Positions 41,701 to 53,181 of a stretch of 64,000 nt of DNA are shown in pieces. The notes under the pieces are model-generated. The model did not search any database. It was not told the DNA's origin and was given only the letters and a program-made list of their open reading frames with translations. The stretch spans positions 104,387-168,386 of the forward strand of contig MCFH01000083.1 of assembly GCA_002104945.1 (NCBI GenBank), written 5' to 3'. This stretch comes from Piromyces finnis. Its lineage: Eukaryota > Neocallimastigomycota > Neocallimastigomycetes > Neocallimastigales > Neocallimastigaceae. Numbering within the stretch: position 1 is the stretch's first letter; each line of letters begins with the position of its first letter. The position numbers and the translations under genes are program-made.

Positions 41701-44700
41701 ATGGCAAATATAGATTTTATGTACAACCATCAGGTAATTTAGTTATTAAAGAAAATTCCAGAACGATGTGGTCTTCATTAACTGCTAATATTGAAATATT
41801 TGAGGCACCATATATTTTGTCATTCTCACCATTGGGCGAACTATTATTGAGAGATAAAAATAAGTTTTTAATATGGCACACTGTAAACGGAGATTCATTT
41901 AAAAATACAGAAAAGATTGAAGACATTCGTAAATTTTCCTTAATATTATCAGATGATGGGGAATTATATATCGAGGATAATTATCATAATATGTATTGGA
42001 GTTCATGGCCTGTAAGATTATATAATCAACATATACGATATGTTGAGCCAATGATTTATGATATATCCATATGTAAGGAAACTATAAGAAATAAATACAT
42101 CTACGATCTCTTTTCCAATCCAAATATTTATAATTATTATGAAGATCCAGATGACTCAACTACCTATGTTCGTAAATACTATGTTAATAATTTATTACCA
42201 AATGAGTCATTGCTTTCAATATACCATGCTACTTTAAATGTTACAGATACTGAAGTTGTATTTTATTATAAGTATAAAGATAAAATGCATTCAAAGGAAT
42301 TGGCCAGTTGCAGTAAAAATTCGAATGTTAAGGAATTGAAATTAGAAAAAAATGGTTTATATTTGTATTGTAATGATAACACCTATAAAACTATTGCTAT
42401 GGTACCAGAGAATCAAAAATATTATCGTCTTTCTATTGAGAAAAGATATAAAATGGATTATCCTGATTTAATGATATACAACACCAAAACTAAGGAGTTC
42501 TTATGGGGATTGAATCCAGTTAAATTTTTGTATAGTGTTGTTCCCAATAAAACTAAATATGGTGAATACAATAGAATTGTTACTGCTAATACATTTACAA
42601 CATTTGATAGATTAATATCTTATAATGGTGGTGGAAATCATGTGTATATGTCCAATTCTCATGGATTAGAATTGAGTAATTCAGCATACACTGAATTTAA
42701 GAGCTTATCCCTATTGGATGATAACTTTTATATTAATGATGAAATAATTATTAAGAATGAAAAAAATATGGAACTTTCTTATGATGGTATCAATGATAAA
42801 TTAATAATCACAAATGATGCCGATACATTGTGGGAATTATTTGGAAGAAAAAAATGTAATAAATTTATTTCTTCTGATGAAAATTGTAATACTCTATATT
42901 CCTTTAGTGAGTTTTACAATGACGAAAATGAAAAAACTTTTCATTTAGCTTCATATTGGCTATTATATAAAAGTAATACGTTTTATATTTTTAATATAAT
43001 AGAGTATCTTAAAACCATTAATGAGCCAATATTTTCAATGAAACTAAATGAAAATGGTGACATTACATTAAACAATAATAAATATATATTTCACAAAGAA
43101 TATTACAAAAAGGATCAATATTACGAATTAATTACCAATAATTATAATTTAATATTAAAATCAAGTACTGGAGAATATAAATGGGCACTTGGAGATATCT
43201 TCAACCGTGCCTATAATGCAGATATCTTAAAAATTGGAGATTCTTTCAAAGAAGGTGAAATGTTATTCTGTGATGATTATTCTCTAATTATTCTTGGCGG
43301 TAAATTATTGTATAGAGACCACAAAACATTTAATGAAGTCGACATTTTAAATTTAAAAAATAACTATGTTTCAAAATTAGCTATAGGATCTAGAAGTTTA
43401 ACATTCTTTGATAAAAGTAATGAACCAATTTATGCGATTATGTCACCTGATAGTGTTGATTATCCTGACAGCTGTCTTAAATGTGATAAAATCAATAAAG
43501 GAGTGTATTGGGATGACGGTAATGGAAATTCATTATGGAGTTATCCTAAGAATTTACCAAAAACCGATACTACTACAATTACTTCAACTACCACCACTAC
43601 CACCACAACCACCACTACTACTACTACTACTACCACTAGCATTATGCAAACTCCTCAAACTATTGTTTTTACTACACATGTTACTAACTACTCAACCGAA
43701 TATATAACAGAATCACAAACTAGTATAGCCACTAAAACTAGTTATAGTTATGCAACTTATACCAATGTAAGTTATCAAGGAAGTATTGGATCAAAGTATT
43801 ACCTAGGTATAAATGAATTAAAAGAATATGTCACACTTGAAGCTAAATATGGTGGAAATAATAAACAGCCAAGCAAGTATATTAAATGGTTAATTAAATC
43901 TGAAAAGGAACCTTCATATATGCATATAGTAAATAATAATGGTGAAATATCAAATTATTGTTTAGACGTAGGTAAAAGTAAAAACAAATATTCTTACTAT
44001 TTAAGAATTAGTAAATGTTCAGAAGACACTTACTTATTTAAATATAATGTGCCATTTACTGATTATGAAAATTCAAAAATAAATAATCCAAATAATATTA
44101 TTGTTTATAAAAACGATAATTCTTTATTTACTAATAGTAACGGTGTACCATATTGTATTTATTACAGCGATACATTGCGTATAGAAGAGTGTAAAGATCC
44201 TAAAGATTATGAAAATTTCAATTGGAAAAAATACAATAATGGCTATTTTACTGAAACTTCCACAAAGACTAAATTACAAACTTCTACTGAATATCTTACC
44301 AAGAGCACAGTAGTACCAACCATATTAACTTCAACAATAACTTCAATTTTATTACCTACTTTTTCACCTACTTTTTCACCAACTACGTCTACTACAACGA
44401 ATATAAGTAGTATTACTACTAAGGATATAAATCCTACACAATCCATTGATTTACTATTTATTCCTTTAACCTTTAAAGGTATACAAAATGGAAATTCCAG
44501 TATTTTCTTAAGTGTTCCAAAATTAGGAACAAATGAATCTTTTGATATGAGAATATCTGACAGCTACTATACATGGTTTGTTACTTCAACTACAAATCCT
44601 TCTTATCTTTATCTATCTGAAGGTATTTCAGGAAATATTGGAAATCCAACAAATTATTGTTTGGATTTAGGCGACTTTGTTCATAATGAAAAGGATAACT

Positions 44701-44933
44701 ATAATTATTTACGTATCGAAAATTGTTCTAATGTAAAGTATAAATTTATGTATAATGCTTCAGATAATGCTAAATATGGAACAATTAATGTTTACGATAT
44801 CAATGGTAATCCTCTTTCTATTAATAATGACTTTATGTGTATTTACTATTCAATGACACCTCGTGTCGATAAATGTGTTGATCCATCCCTTAATACTAAA
44901 ATGGGTTGGGAAATGTCTCTAATAAAAAATTAA
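38310..44933 (+). CDS. Giant secreted lectin-like multidomain protein, 2207 aa
   Basis: A signal peptide (LLLISLITFTFFANYILA) is followed by a Cys-containing N-terminal region and KR sites next to an Asn run (about residue 150). A Ser/Thr-rich region contains many SYSES/TDS-type repeats (about 315-400 and 555-700). Between these is an Ala/Asn heptad-like stretch with repeated ARNSTEAA (about 475-540). Bulb-type (mannose-binding) lectin-like strands follow, for example NGKYRFYVQPSGNLVI near 1130 and LILSDDGELYI near 1210, each ending in a Trp-Ser motif. Thr-rich linkers (about 905 and 1755) lead to two homologous C-terminal modules (about 1825-1950 and 2055-2207) that share NYCLD[VL]G. The architecture suggests a cell-surface or extracellular carbohydrate-binding protein. 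It is one intact exon. Confidence 0.75.
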
Positions 44934-45526
44934 TAATAAATTAAATTATTAATTATTATTATCATCAAATAATTATAATTTATTCTATTAATTAATTAAA
45001 ATGTATAGATTTATAGAAAAAATAAAAAAATAAAAAAAATAGATAAAAATATAAAGATAGAAATAAAATAATAATAATAATAATAATAATAAAATATGAA
45101 ATATGAAAAATATTTAAAATAAATAAATAAATAAATAAAAAGATAAATAGAAAAAAACAAAAAAAAAAAAGAAATAAATAGGATAGGGTCAATAAAAAAT
45201 ATATATATAATAATAACAAAATTATATATATTTTTTAAAATTTTAAATATTTCTTTTTTAGTATCAGTTTTCTATCTTCATTTATTGTTATTTTTTTTAA
45301 ACCGTATAATATATTATTTATTATGATTATAATAACAAAATTTTCATGTAAAGAAATTATAAACTATTTTATATTTTTATATTACTTTTATAAAATGATT
45401 TTATAAGATTTTAATAAAAATAATTATAAAATAAAATAAATTAGAAATTACATATATATAAATAAATATATATATATATTTAAAAAAAAAACTATAAATT
45501 CAAGCAAAAATTTTTAAACAGAAGAA
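44934..45526. other. AT-rich spacer
   Basis: Contains simple repeats (AAT and AAAT runs near 45068-45142). The long antisense frame across it is low-complexity and not a gene. Confidence 0.5.
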
Positions 45527-46246
45527 ATGAAAACTGTTACATTATTAGTATTTTTAAGCTTTTCTGTTTTAATTTATGCTAATTCAATTAATTTTTTGAA
45601 ATTATTGAAAAGAGATGTTGCATTTGATGGAGATACTTTCAAGAATAGTATAAGTGAAGAATGTTTAAATGAATATAAAAATTCAGAATATAATGAATGT
45701 TTGCCTACAATTACATTGGATAATTTTAAAGGTGAGTGCTTAAAAATACAAAATGAAAAATGTCAAAAGTTTTATGAGGATCCATTAAAATACTATCCTA
45801 TTTGTGGAAATTTCCCAGCTTTTAAAGAATTGTATCAGCCAAATATGATTAAAAGTTTATTACAAGGTTATGATATATATTGTCAAACTAATGAAAATGG
45901 TGATTTATGTCCATTTTCTATAAATGTAATAACAAAAAATGATAATATTGAAATTTTAAATGAACAATGTAAATCTAAAAAATGCACTGAATCTTTACTT
46001 AAGGTCTATAAAGAAATAAGTAAGGATCAATATACAGCTTATGAAAATTCATCATTCACTTCTGGAAATTATTCTGATCAAGATTTAAATGAATTAAACC
46101 ATATTATTTCTACATTAGAATCGGAACAATGTAAATCTTCACATGTATCAAATGATAACGAAACTAGTGATTCTATTTCTATTAAGATCAATAATATTTT
46201 ATTAATTTCATTATCTTTATTATTATTAATTTTTTATGAATTTTAA
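45527..46246 (+). CDS. Secreted, probably membrane-anchored Cys-containing protein, 239 aa
   Basis: It has a signal peptide (KTVTLLVFLSFSVLIYANS) and a KR site shortly after. About ten cysteines are spread over residues 45-200, including CLNEYKNSEYNECLP and KCQKFYEDP. The C-terminus is hydrophobic (NNILLISLSLLLLIFYEF) after a Ser/Asp/Asn stretch, which fits a GPI-anchor signal or a single membrane helix. I do not recognise a family. It is a fungal-type surface protein by layout, the last gene of the secreted-protein island. Confidence 0.65.
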   Translation: MKTVTLLVFLSFSVLIYANSINFLKLLKRDVAFDGDTFKNSISEECLNEYKNSEYNECLPTITLDNFKGECLKIQNEKCQKFYEDPLKYYPICGNFPAFKELYQPNMIKSLLQGYDIYCQTNENGDLCPFSINVITKNDNIEILNEQCKSKKCTESLLKVYKEISKDQYTAYENSSFTSGNYSDQDLNELNHIISTLESEQCKSSHVSNDNETSDSISIKINNILLISLSLLLLIFYEF

Positions 46247-46916
46247 ATAAAATAAAAATTTACTATTTTATAACTATAGTATTTTTTACTAAATAATTAA
46301 TAATAAAAATATATAAAAAAATTAGATATACTAAAAATTAGTATTTAGATCAATTATTTAAAAGCTCTATAATATTAATATGTTTTAATCATATTAATAA
46401 TAATTATAATCATATAATATTATAAAATTTATTTTCTATCAAATAAATATATATTATATATTATACTTGTTAATTATGTAATTATAATATAACAAAATTA
46501 TTAAAAAATTATAAATAATTAATTATATTTTAATTATATAATAAAACAAAATAATAATAAAATACTATTACATAAATGTTTTTTTTTAGATCGTATTTTT
46601 TTTTAAAAAAAAAATATTTTAATCTTCTTTTTCCTTTCCTTTTCTTTTTTTTTTTTTAAAAAAAATTTTTTTTATTTATTTGTTATTTAATTAAAAATAT
46701 ATATACTAAAATAATATCAAAAAGATTAATTTTAAAAGAAATTATACGTATGTTAATAAATATTTTATATATATAATAAATAAAATTAAAAGTTTTTTTT
46801 TAAAAAAAAATTATTAACTAATATAATATAAAATAAGAAATTTGCAATATTAAGCCTTTATTTAAAAAGGTTTTATATTATATATTCCATATATATATAT
46901 ATATTTACTTTCATAT
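46247..46916. other. AT-rich spacer
   Basis: No ORF. Facing T/A runs near 46571-46616 and 46647-46675 form potential terminator-like foldbacks. No other feature seen. Confidence 0.5.
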
Positions 46917-47765
46917 TTATTCTACATTTATATTTGAGTTAATGTAAGAATCATAAGAAAAATACATAATATTATAATGAGAATTAATTACATTTATAAT
47001 GTTATTATACATTACAACAGGATTATTTTCAGTGATATCACTAATTCTTTTATTAATATCATTAATGTCATATGGAATACCATATTCACCAAGAAAAGAT
47101 ATAATCTTTTTATATATTGGTTTATCTTTAAGTGAATCAATCGATTTTAATGATACCTTTGCATACATATTTGATTGGAGATCTTCACCATACTTATTAA
47201 CTTCAACATAATGTGTTGCCATATAATAGCTTTCCTTTTTATCTGAAGAAATATAATGAATAACAAATACTCCAGCTCCAAAATAACCTGAAAATTCAGT
47301 AAAAAATAAAATGTAAGAATTGACAGAATTTGAAGTACTTTCAATTTTCAAAGGCCATTTAGTATTGATATTATAATCTAGTGGTAACTTATTTTGAGAT
47401 ATCCATTCATTTCCTAATAATACTGTATTAGCAATAATTTCATATTTGTATTTATTAGCAACCATTTTTATGTGTTCAGGTAATGGTAACTTACCTTCAG
47501 AACGTAAATGTGTACCACAATAAACATGACCAGGAGTACACTTATTTTTGCAAGTAGTTTTATTCCTTTTGATTGCTATACAAGTATCATTAATGGAAAG
47601 TTTATTCATTTCTTTTATTGGTGGTTGATTACTAATTTCATTTTCTAAATTCTCAATTATACTTTCTTTTTTAATATCTAAATTATAGCTATTATTGAAA
47701 ACCTCTACAGCTTTATTAGTGATTTCATCAATAATCGTATTATAATATTTTTCTAAATTTTCCAT
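46917..47765 (-). CDS. Protein with a virus-type Cys/His motif, 282 aa
   Basis: Intact ORF from the ATG at 47765. Near residues 62-88 it has CIAIKRNKTTC, then KC and VYCGTHL. This C-(x)n-C-K-x-K-C-x(7)-C-x2-H arrangement resembles short zinc-binding motifs found in many giant-virus proteins. The N-terminal 60 residues are helical and acidic. The C-terminal 190 residues are mixed and not recognised. It has no signal peptide, unlike the genes to its left, so I place it with the viral set. The function is unknown. Confidence 0.5.
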   Translation of the reverse strand: MENLEKYYNTIIDEITNKAVEVFNNSYNLDIKKESIIENLENEISNQPPIKEMNKLSINDTCIAIKRNKTTCKNKCTPGHVYCGTHLRSEGKLPLPEHIKMVANKYKYEIIANTVLLGNEWISQNKLPLDYNINTKWPLKIESTSNSVNSYILFFTEFSGYFGAGVFVIHYISSDKKESYYMATHYVEVNKYGEDLQSNMYAKVSLKSIDSLKDKPIYKKIISFLGEYGIPYDINDINKRISDITENNPVVMYNNIINVINSHYNIMYFSYDSYINSNINVE

Positions 47766-48316
47766 TTTTTATTTTTTTTTATTTTTTTTTTACTAATTTA
47801 TTTATACTTTTTAATTTTAGTTTTATATTTAATTTATATTAATATATTTGAAAAATAGAAAAATAAAAGAGAAAGAAAACAATAAAAGAATTATTTAATT
47901 ATTTTTATATTAATATATAGAAAAATAAATATCATTTTAAGATATAAAATAATATAATTGGCGAATAAAAAATAAACTTTAATTTATATTACACATTGTT
48001 TTTCAATATAATTGATAATGAAAATGAAATTTCTGAAATATAAAGAAGCTTACTTCTATATTGAAAATTTTATTATTTATATTTATATTTGTATTTGTAT
48101 TTGTATATATATACATATGGATATATATATATAATTTTTAATTTTAAACTTTATACCTATTTTATTATTATATAATATAGAATATAAACATTAAACTATT
48201 ATTTTTTTTTAATAATATACTCTTCATTTTATAATAAAAAAAATAATAAACTTAAATTATTTAATTGATATTTATAATAATATTAAGTACCGTTATAATA
48301 GCTTTTATAATTCAAT
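47766..48316. other. AT-rich spacer left of the ncRNA candidate
   Basis: No ORF or repeat beyond simple AT tracts (ATTTGT-like repeats near 48078-48104). Confidence 0.5.
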
Positions 48317-48516
48317 CTCCATGTAGAGGTAACTAGTTATATAGTTTGATATAGATTATGTCACAAAGAGCATTAATGCTGAAGAAATAGTAAGACAGGT
48401 CAGGAGGGCCAGCGCAACCAATGGAGATCATAATTTTGTTTCTTGATAAAATATTGGTCTTTGGCTCTGTGTCTCATTGGAAGTCAAATACAATTATTAT
48501 ACTTTAGTATAATAAT
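48317..48516 (+). ncRNA. Candidate structured noncoding RNA, strand uncertain
   Basis: About 200 bp of clearly less AT-rich sequence inside an otherwise extremely AT-rich 1.4-kb spacer, with no ORF. Complementary segments are visible: CCAATGGAGA (48418-48427) with TCTCATTGG (48472-48480, one bulge), CACAAAGAGC (48362-48371) with GCTCTGTG (48464-48471, with mismatch), and GGTC with GGCC around AGGAG (48399-48411). An 11-bp perfect hairpin lies at 48493-48516. The first two pairings interleave, so they would form a pseudoknot or be alternatives. I could not match it to tRNA, U6, RNase P or rRNA. The CAGGTCAGGAG segment faintly recalls SRP RNA helix 8, but the GNRA loop is missing. Confidence 0.4.
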
Positions 48517-49131
48517 CGTGGCTTTCTTACTTTAATTAAAATTACAAGAGTACATATACCCAATTTTTTATTCATTTGTGTTTATTTAAACATTTTTTTT
48601 TTTTTTATTTTTTATTTTTAATTTTTAATTTTGTTTTTTTTATAACATGTATTATAATTTTAATTAAATTAATAATAAAGTTTAAAAATATTTGATACTG
48701 TAAAAAAAAAAAAGGATTATGCCATTGGTTCGAATCCGACTATTTACTTTTTTTATAAATTTATGTTTTAATTGAACAAACAGTTTAATAAATTATATAA
48801 TATATATATATATATATAAATAGAAAATAAATAAATTTATATTAATTTATTTTCCAATCATGTATGTAGGAAATGTAGTATAGAACAGAATTAATGAATC
48901 TAAATATTCATAATGATTTCTCTTTTTTGTTACTTATTAAAGATATTTTTAAAATACTCGATAATTTTAAAATGATTATTTAAATATATATAAATTTATT
49001 TATCCTTCACAAAAAATTCAAGTTACCAAGAATTTATTTTGGTCCATTTAATTAATTAATATTAAAATTTGATTTTTCATTTTATTAAGTTCCATCATTT
49101 CATTTTAATTCATTTTATATAGAATAAAAAT
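48517..49131. other. Spacer right of the ncRNA candidate
   Basis: AT-rich apart from a tRNA-like T-arm at 48716-48760 (separate entry). It also contains the promoter region of the helicase gene. Confidence 0.5.
48716..48760 (+). other. Isolated tRNA T-arm / Pol III box B
   Basis: GGTTCGAATCC (about 48728-48738) is a perfect box B, and a T-arm of 4 bp can form around it. It is followed by a T7 run near 48749, suitable as a Pol III terminator. No matching 5' half or box A is visible in the preceding 60 bp, which include an A-run. It may be a tRNA 3' remnant, or a downstream box B serving the ncRNA candidate about 200 bp upstream. Confidence 0.4.
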
Positions 49132-50326
49132 ATGACATATTCAGATATTCAAGAACTTTGTAAATATCGGGAATTCAAAGAAATATATACTGAAGAAAAA
49201 TTGATTGAAGAGAATCTCCATATGAAGCGATATCAAATTTTACCTGTACGATATATGACAAATGAAAATGAAATAGCTAAAAGATTTCTAATTTATCATT
49301 CGCCGGGTACTGGGAAATCATTTACAGCTCTATGGATTTTATTGAATTTCATTGATATTTATAAAAAACCAAGTATTATATTGGTAAAAAGTAAAGAGGC
49401 CATTATGGAATTTAAACAGAGAGTCGCGTTATGGTACGCTTACACATACAATTATCGTCAACCTCCAACCGGTATTACCAATTATCACCAATTTATAAAA
49501 AGATACATCGAATTTCATACCTACATTACTTTTTGTAAATCCGTTGAAACCATAAAAGATATTTCGTTATATGAAAATAGGCTTTTAATCATTGACGAAA
49601 TACACCATTTTCGAAATACAGTTGGTAATAAAATTATATATAATAAATTACTTAAATTTTTAAATAACATAAAAGATTCGAGAGTCTTATTTATGTCGGC
49701 TACTCCGATTTTCGATAATTATAATGAAATAACAAGTTTAGTAAAATTAATAAAGCCTGATTTTGATTTCAGTATTAAAATAACACCAGAAAAATTGGAA
49801 GAAATAATGAAAGGTCATGTATCGTATTATGGATTAAATCCACCGGACACATCAGTTAATTTTATAGGTTCTCATGTGCCAAGAATTGAACGCTTTAAAA
49901 TATTTAAAGTTTCCATGAAAGGATTACAACTTGAAAATTACAAAACGTTAGCTAGTGAATCAAAAAGTATATGCAACATTGGAATTAGTCATGTGAAAGC
50001 AACGCTTGGTGTAATTGGTTTTAAAGAAGAGGATTCACACGATAATTATGATGAAAGTTCATCTAACAATATTTCAGATAATAATAATGATGAAAATTCA
50101 TCTAACAATATTTCAGATAATAATAATGATGAAAATTCATCTAACAATATTTCAGATGATAATAATGATGAAAATATTTCTATTTCCATTTCAAATGATG
50201 ATGATAATGAAAATTTTTCTGAAAATATGTCAGATGATGAAAATAACGATAATGATTCTGACAATATTTTAAATGATGTTAATAACGATGATTCTAATAA
50301 TAATAATAATAATAATAATTCAGAAG

Positions 50327-50358
<32 letters not shown>

Positions 50359-52572
50359 TCAGAAGATAATAATAATAATAATAATTCAGATGATCGGTAC
50401 ATTTTAAAAAATGAAAATATTATTAATAGTAACAGTATTATTCAGAATATTATAAGAAAACAATCAAAGAAACTTGAAAACTACTGCTGTAAATTACATG
50501 AATGCCTTAAAATCATTAATAGTGAAAATAGTCCGGATGGTCCTGTTTTTATTTACTGTAATATTATTGATGAAGTAGGTATTTATTATTTTGCTGCATT
50601 ACTCTGTGAAATGGGCTATAAATACATTTATGATAAAAAATCAGCATTAAAATTCGGACAAAAGTTATCTTTAAATGAAAATATTAACTATCCGGAATTA
50701 AAAGAAATGCGAATAAACAGAAACAAGAAAAAATGGAATTTTACCTTTGTTACCGGAGATAAGAGACTATGCCCAAACGTTATGGAACGCTTAGGCATAT
50801 TTAATGATACAAGTAATAGAAATGGTACAACTATTAAAGTACTTCTTGGAAGTGATATATTATCGGAAAGTGTAGATATCATGAATATTCGCCAATTACA
50901 CATATTGACACCGCACTGGAATTATGAAAAAATTAACCAAATTATCGGCCGAATTTGTAGAGTGGGATCTCATGACGCTTTACCACCACACCAAAGAAAT
51001 GTTAATATTTATCTATACATGGCTTATAACAGTGATCATGAATGCGAATATGAAAATTCGATAAATTACAGCATTGATTATGTTAAGTATATTATTAGCG
51101 AAAAAAAGTATAATCAAGCTTTAATGTATAACAACGCCTTACAAAATGCTTCCATTGAGTCTTTAATATGTGATAATCAGTCAGAAATTAATTCTAATAA
51201 TACCAACACCAACACTAACATCAACACCAACACCGATACCATAGACAATTTTCAATATTCCAAAAACTATCTACGTAAAACTCTACCGATATACCTTTCC
51301 ATAGCATGCAATGAATTTAAAAGTGTATTCGATTCATCTACCTGCTGCTATATAAGTGTAAACGATTTCAGAAAAAGAGTACCCCTATTAAATACCTTTA
51401 TAATGAATAAAATTATTGAAATAATTAAATCTAAAAATATTATTATTAATGAAAAAAATTTAGAATATTCATGTGCCTTATTTTTCCTTGAATCTGTCCC
51501 AAATGTCCATTTTTGTAATAGCGCTAATGTAAGTATAAGCAACCCATCACTTAGTATGCTTACTCACTACAATCCTAACTACTCTGCATACACACCAAAA
51601 AAAATAGCGTCCAAAAAGCACAAAGATAAAACTATCGAATATAACCCTCAAAATGATAACCAACTCAGTAAAGCTTTGTTAAATACCGAAAATTCTGAAA
51701 TTGTAATGAAAATAAAAAATATGGAAGATCTTTTAAATAGTAAATTAATAAAAGAATTTTACGACAGTATATCTCAACTTACACACACAGAAATCCTCGA
51801 CATTTTAAAATATAGTCTTAAAAATGATTTAAAGAATTTTAAACAATTATTAAGTCCTTACTGGATGGAATATAAAGAATTATTTTATATTTTATATTTT
51901 TCGAGCATTAAAAATTCCTCTTATGCTAGTAACAAAAAACGTTCCATTAACGATTTTAGTAATATGATCATGTATAGCGATAGAAATTTTGAAAATTGGA
52001 CTCTATTGAAGAATAAGGAATTGAAAAATTTATCCATTGTATTTCAGCGTCATTACAATGAAAAAACATCTATACGCATTAATAATCGTCTAAAGTATGT
52101 TTATGTATTATGTAATGATTTCACCCTTCGTTATCGTGACTTGCGCAGTGACTTGAATCTTTATTCGAAAAAAGAAGATGATTCTAATAATCTTAGGAAT
52201 ATAAATCGTGGTAGAAATATTGATAATTTTTATGACAAAAAGGAATTGATAGAAAGGTTAGTATACTCGGTATGTTTTGACAATCTTGAAGATGAATTGT
52301 CTTTAATAGAAAACTATAAAAAAATATCTGTTTCGGACATTACCGATTTACTTGAAAATAACACCAATGAAAACACTGATTTAATTGAATATATATTAAA
52401 TGTTGTAACTAATGATAACATAAATGAATATTGTAGTAAAAGACCTTATCAAGCATTTTTATTATATACATTACTTTCTTCAATACCATGTTTAATTAAA
52501 ACAACAAGGTATAATATTATTGATGTTTGGAAAAAGTATTTATTTACTTATAATTTAATAGTTGTTTTATAA
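49132..52572 (+). CDS. Virus-type SF2 helicase/NTPase (D6/D11-like)
   Basis: This 1146-aa protein has SF2 helicase motifs: I HSPGTGKSFTA near residue 56, II IIDEIHHFRN near 152, III FMSATPIF near 187, and VI QIIGRICRVGSHDALPPHQR near 602. The motif set, especially the SH-LPP extension after motif VI, is that of poxvirus early transcription factor small subunit / NPH-I and asfarvirus homologues. These proteins act in promoter opening or transcription termination and release. It is nearly twice the poxvirus length, with a 500-residue C-terminal extension of unknown fold, comparable to the long asfarvirus type. An Asn/Asp/Ser low-complexity insert (about residues 300-425), with a 13-residue unit repeated three times, separates the two helicase lobes. 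The ORF is intact. Confidence 0.88.
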
Positions 52573-52973
52573 TTTAAAATATAATTTAAAATATATTTAA
52601 AAATATAATTAAAACTTTACTTTTCTTTTATTGTTTAGACTAAATATTTTTTAAAAAATTAAAAAATAAATAAATAAACCTTTTTTTATTATCTTTAATT
52701 ATTAATTGGTAAAAAAAATTAACAATTTACTGAATTATTACAAATTTAGCAAAATAATACTTATAATTCTTATTTATATTATTATTTATTTAGTTATTTA
52801 TATATATAGGAATAGAAAGAAATAGAAGATTTTACATAAATTCTTTCTAAAATATAATTAATTTATTATTTTTATATTTTTAATATTTTAATATTTTAAT
52901 ATTTTATTTTCATTATTACTTCATTCTTTTTTTTTAAAAAAAAAAAAAAAAAAGAAAGAAAATATTAAATATA

Positions 52974-53004
<31 letters not shown>

Positions 53005-53181
53005 AATTATAAATAAATTTTTAAAAAAAATATAATGTTCATATTTAATAAATTTTAATTATTTCGCAATACTAAAATTGCTTATCTACTAAAATATTTT
53101 AATATTTGTATATAGAATTATGTAAATATAACAATTTATAATTTAAACAAAAATCTAAAACATTACAAATCATATTCTTCT
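52573..53181. other. Convergent AT-rich spacer
   Basis: Contains facing T/A runs near 52928-52955 and a (TG)10 microsatellite at about 52985-53004. No gene seen. Confidence 0.6.

Noticed and set aside
44992-45219. 75-aa antisense ORF of Phe, Leu and Ile
   Set aside because: It lies across simple A/T microsatellites in a spacer and has no protein-like character.
48317-48516. SRP RNA
   Set aside because: CAGGTCAGG resembles the 5' strand of helix 8, but the conserved GNRA tetraloop and the opposite AGCA strand are not in place.
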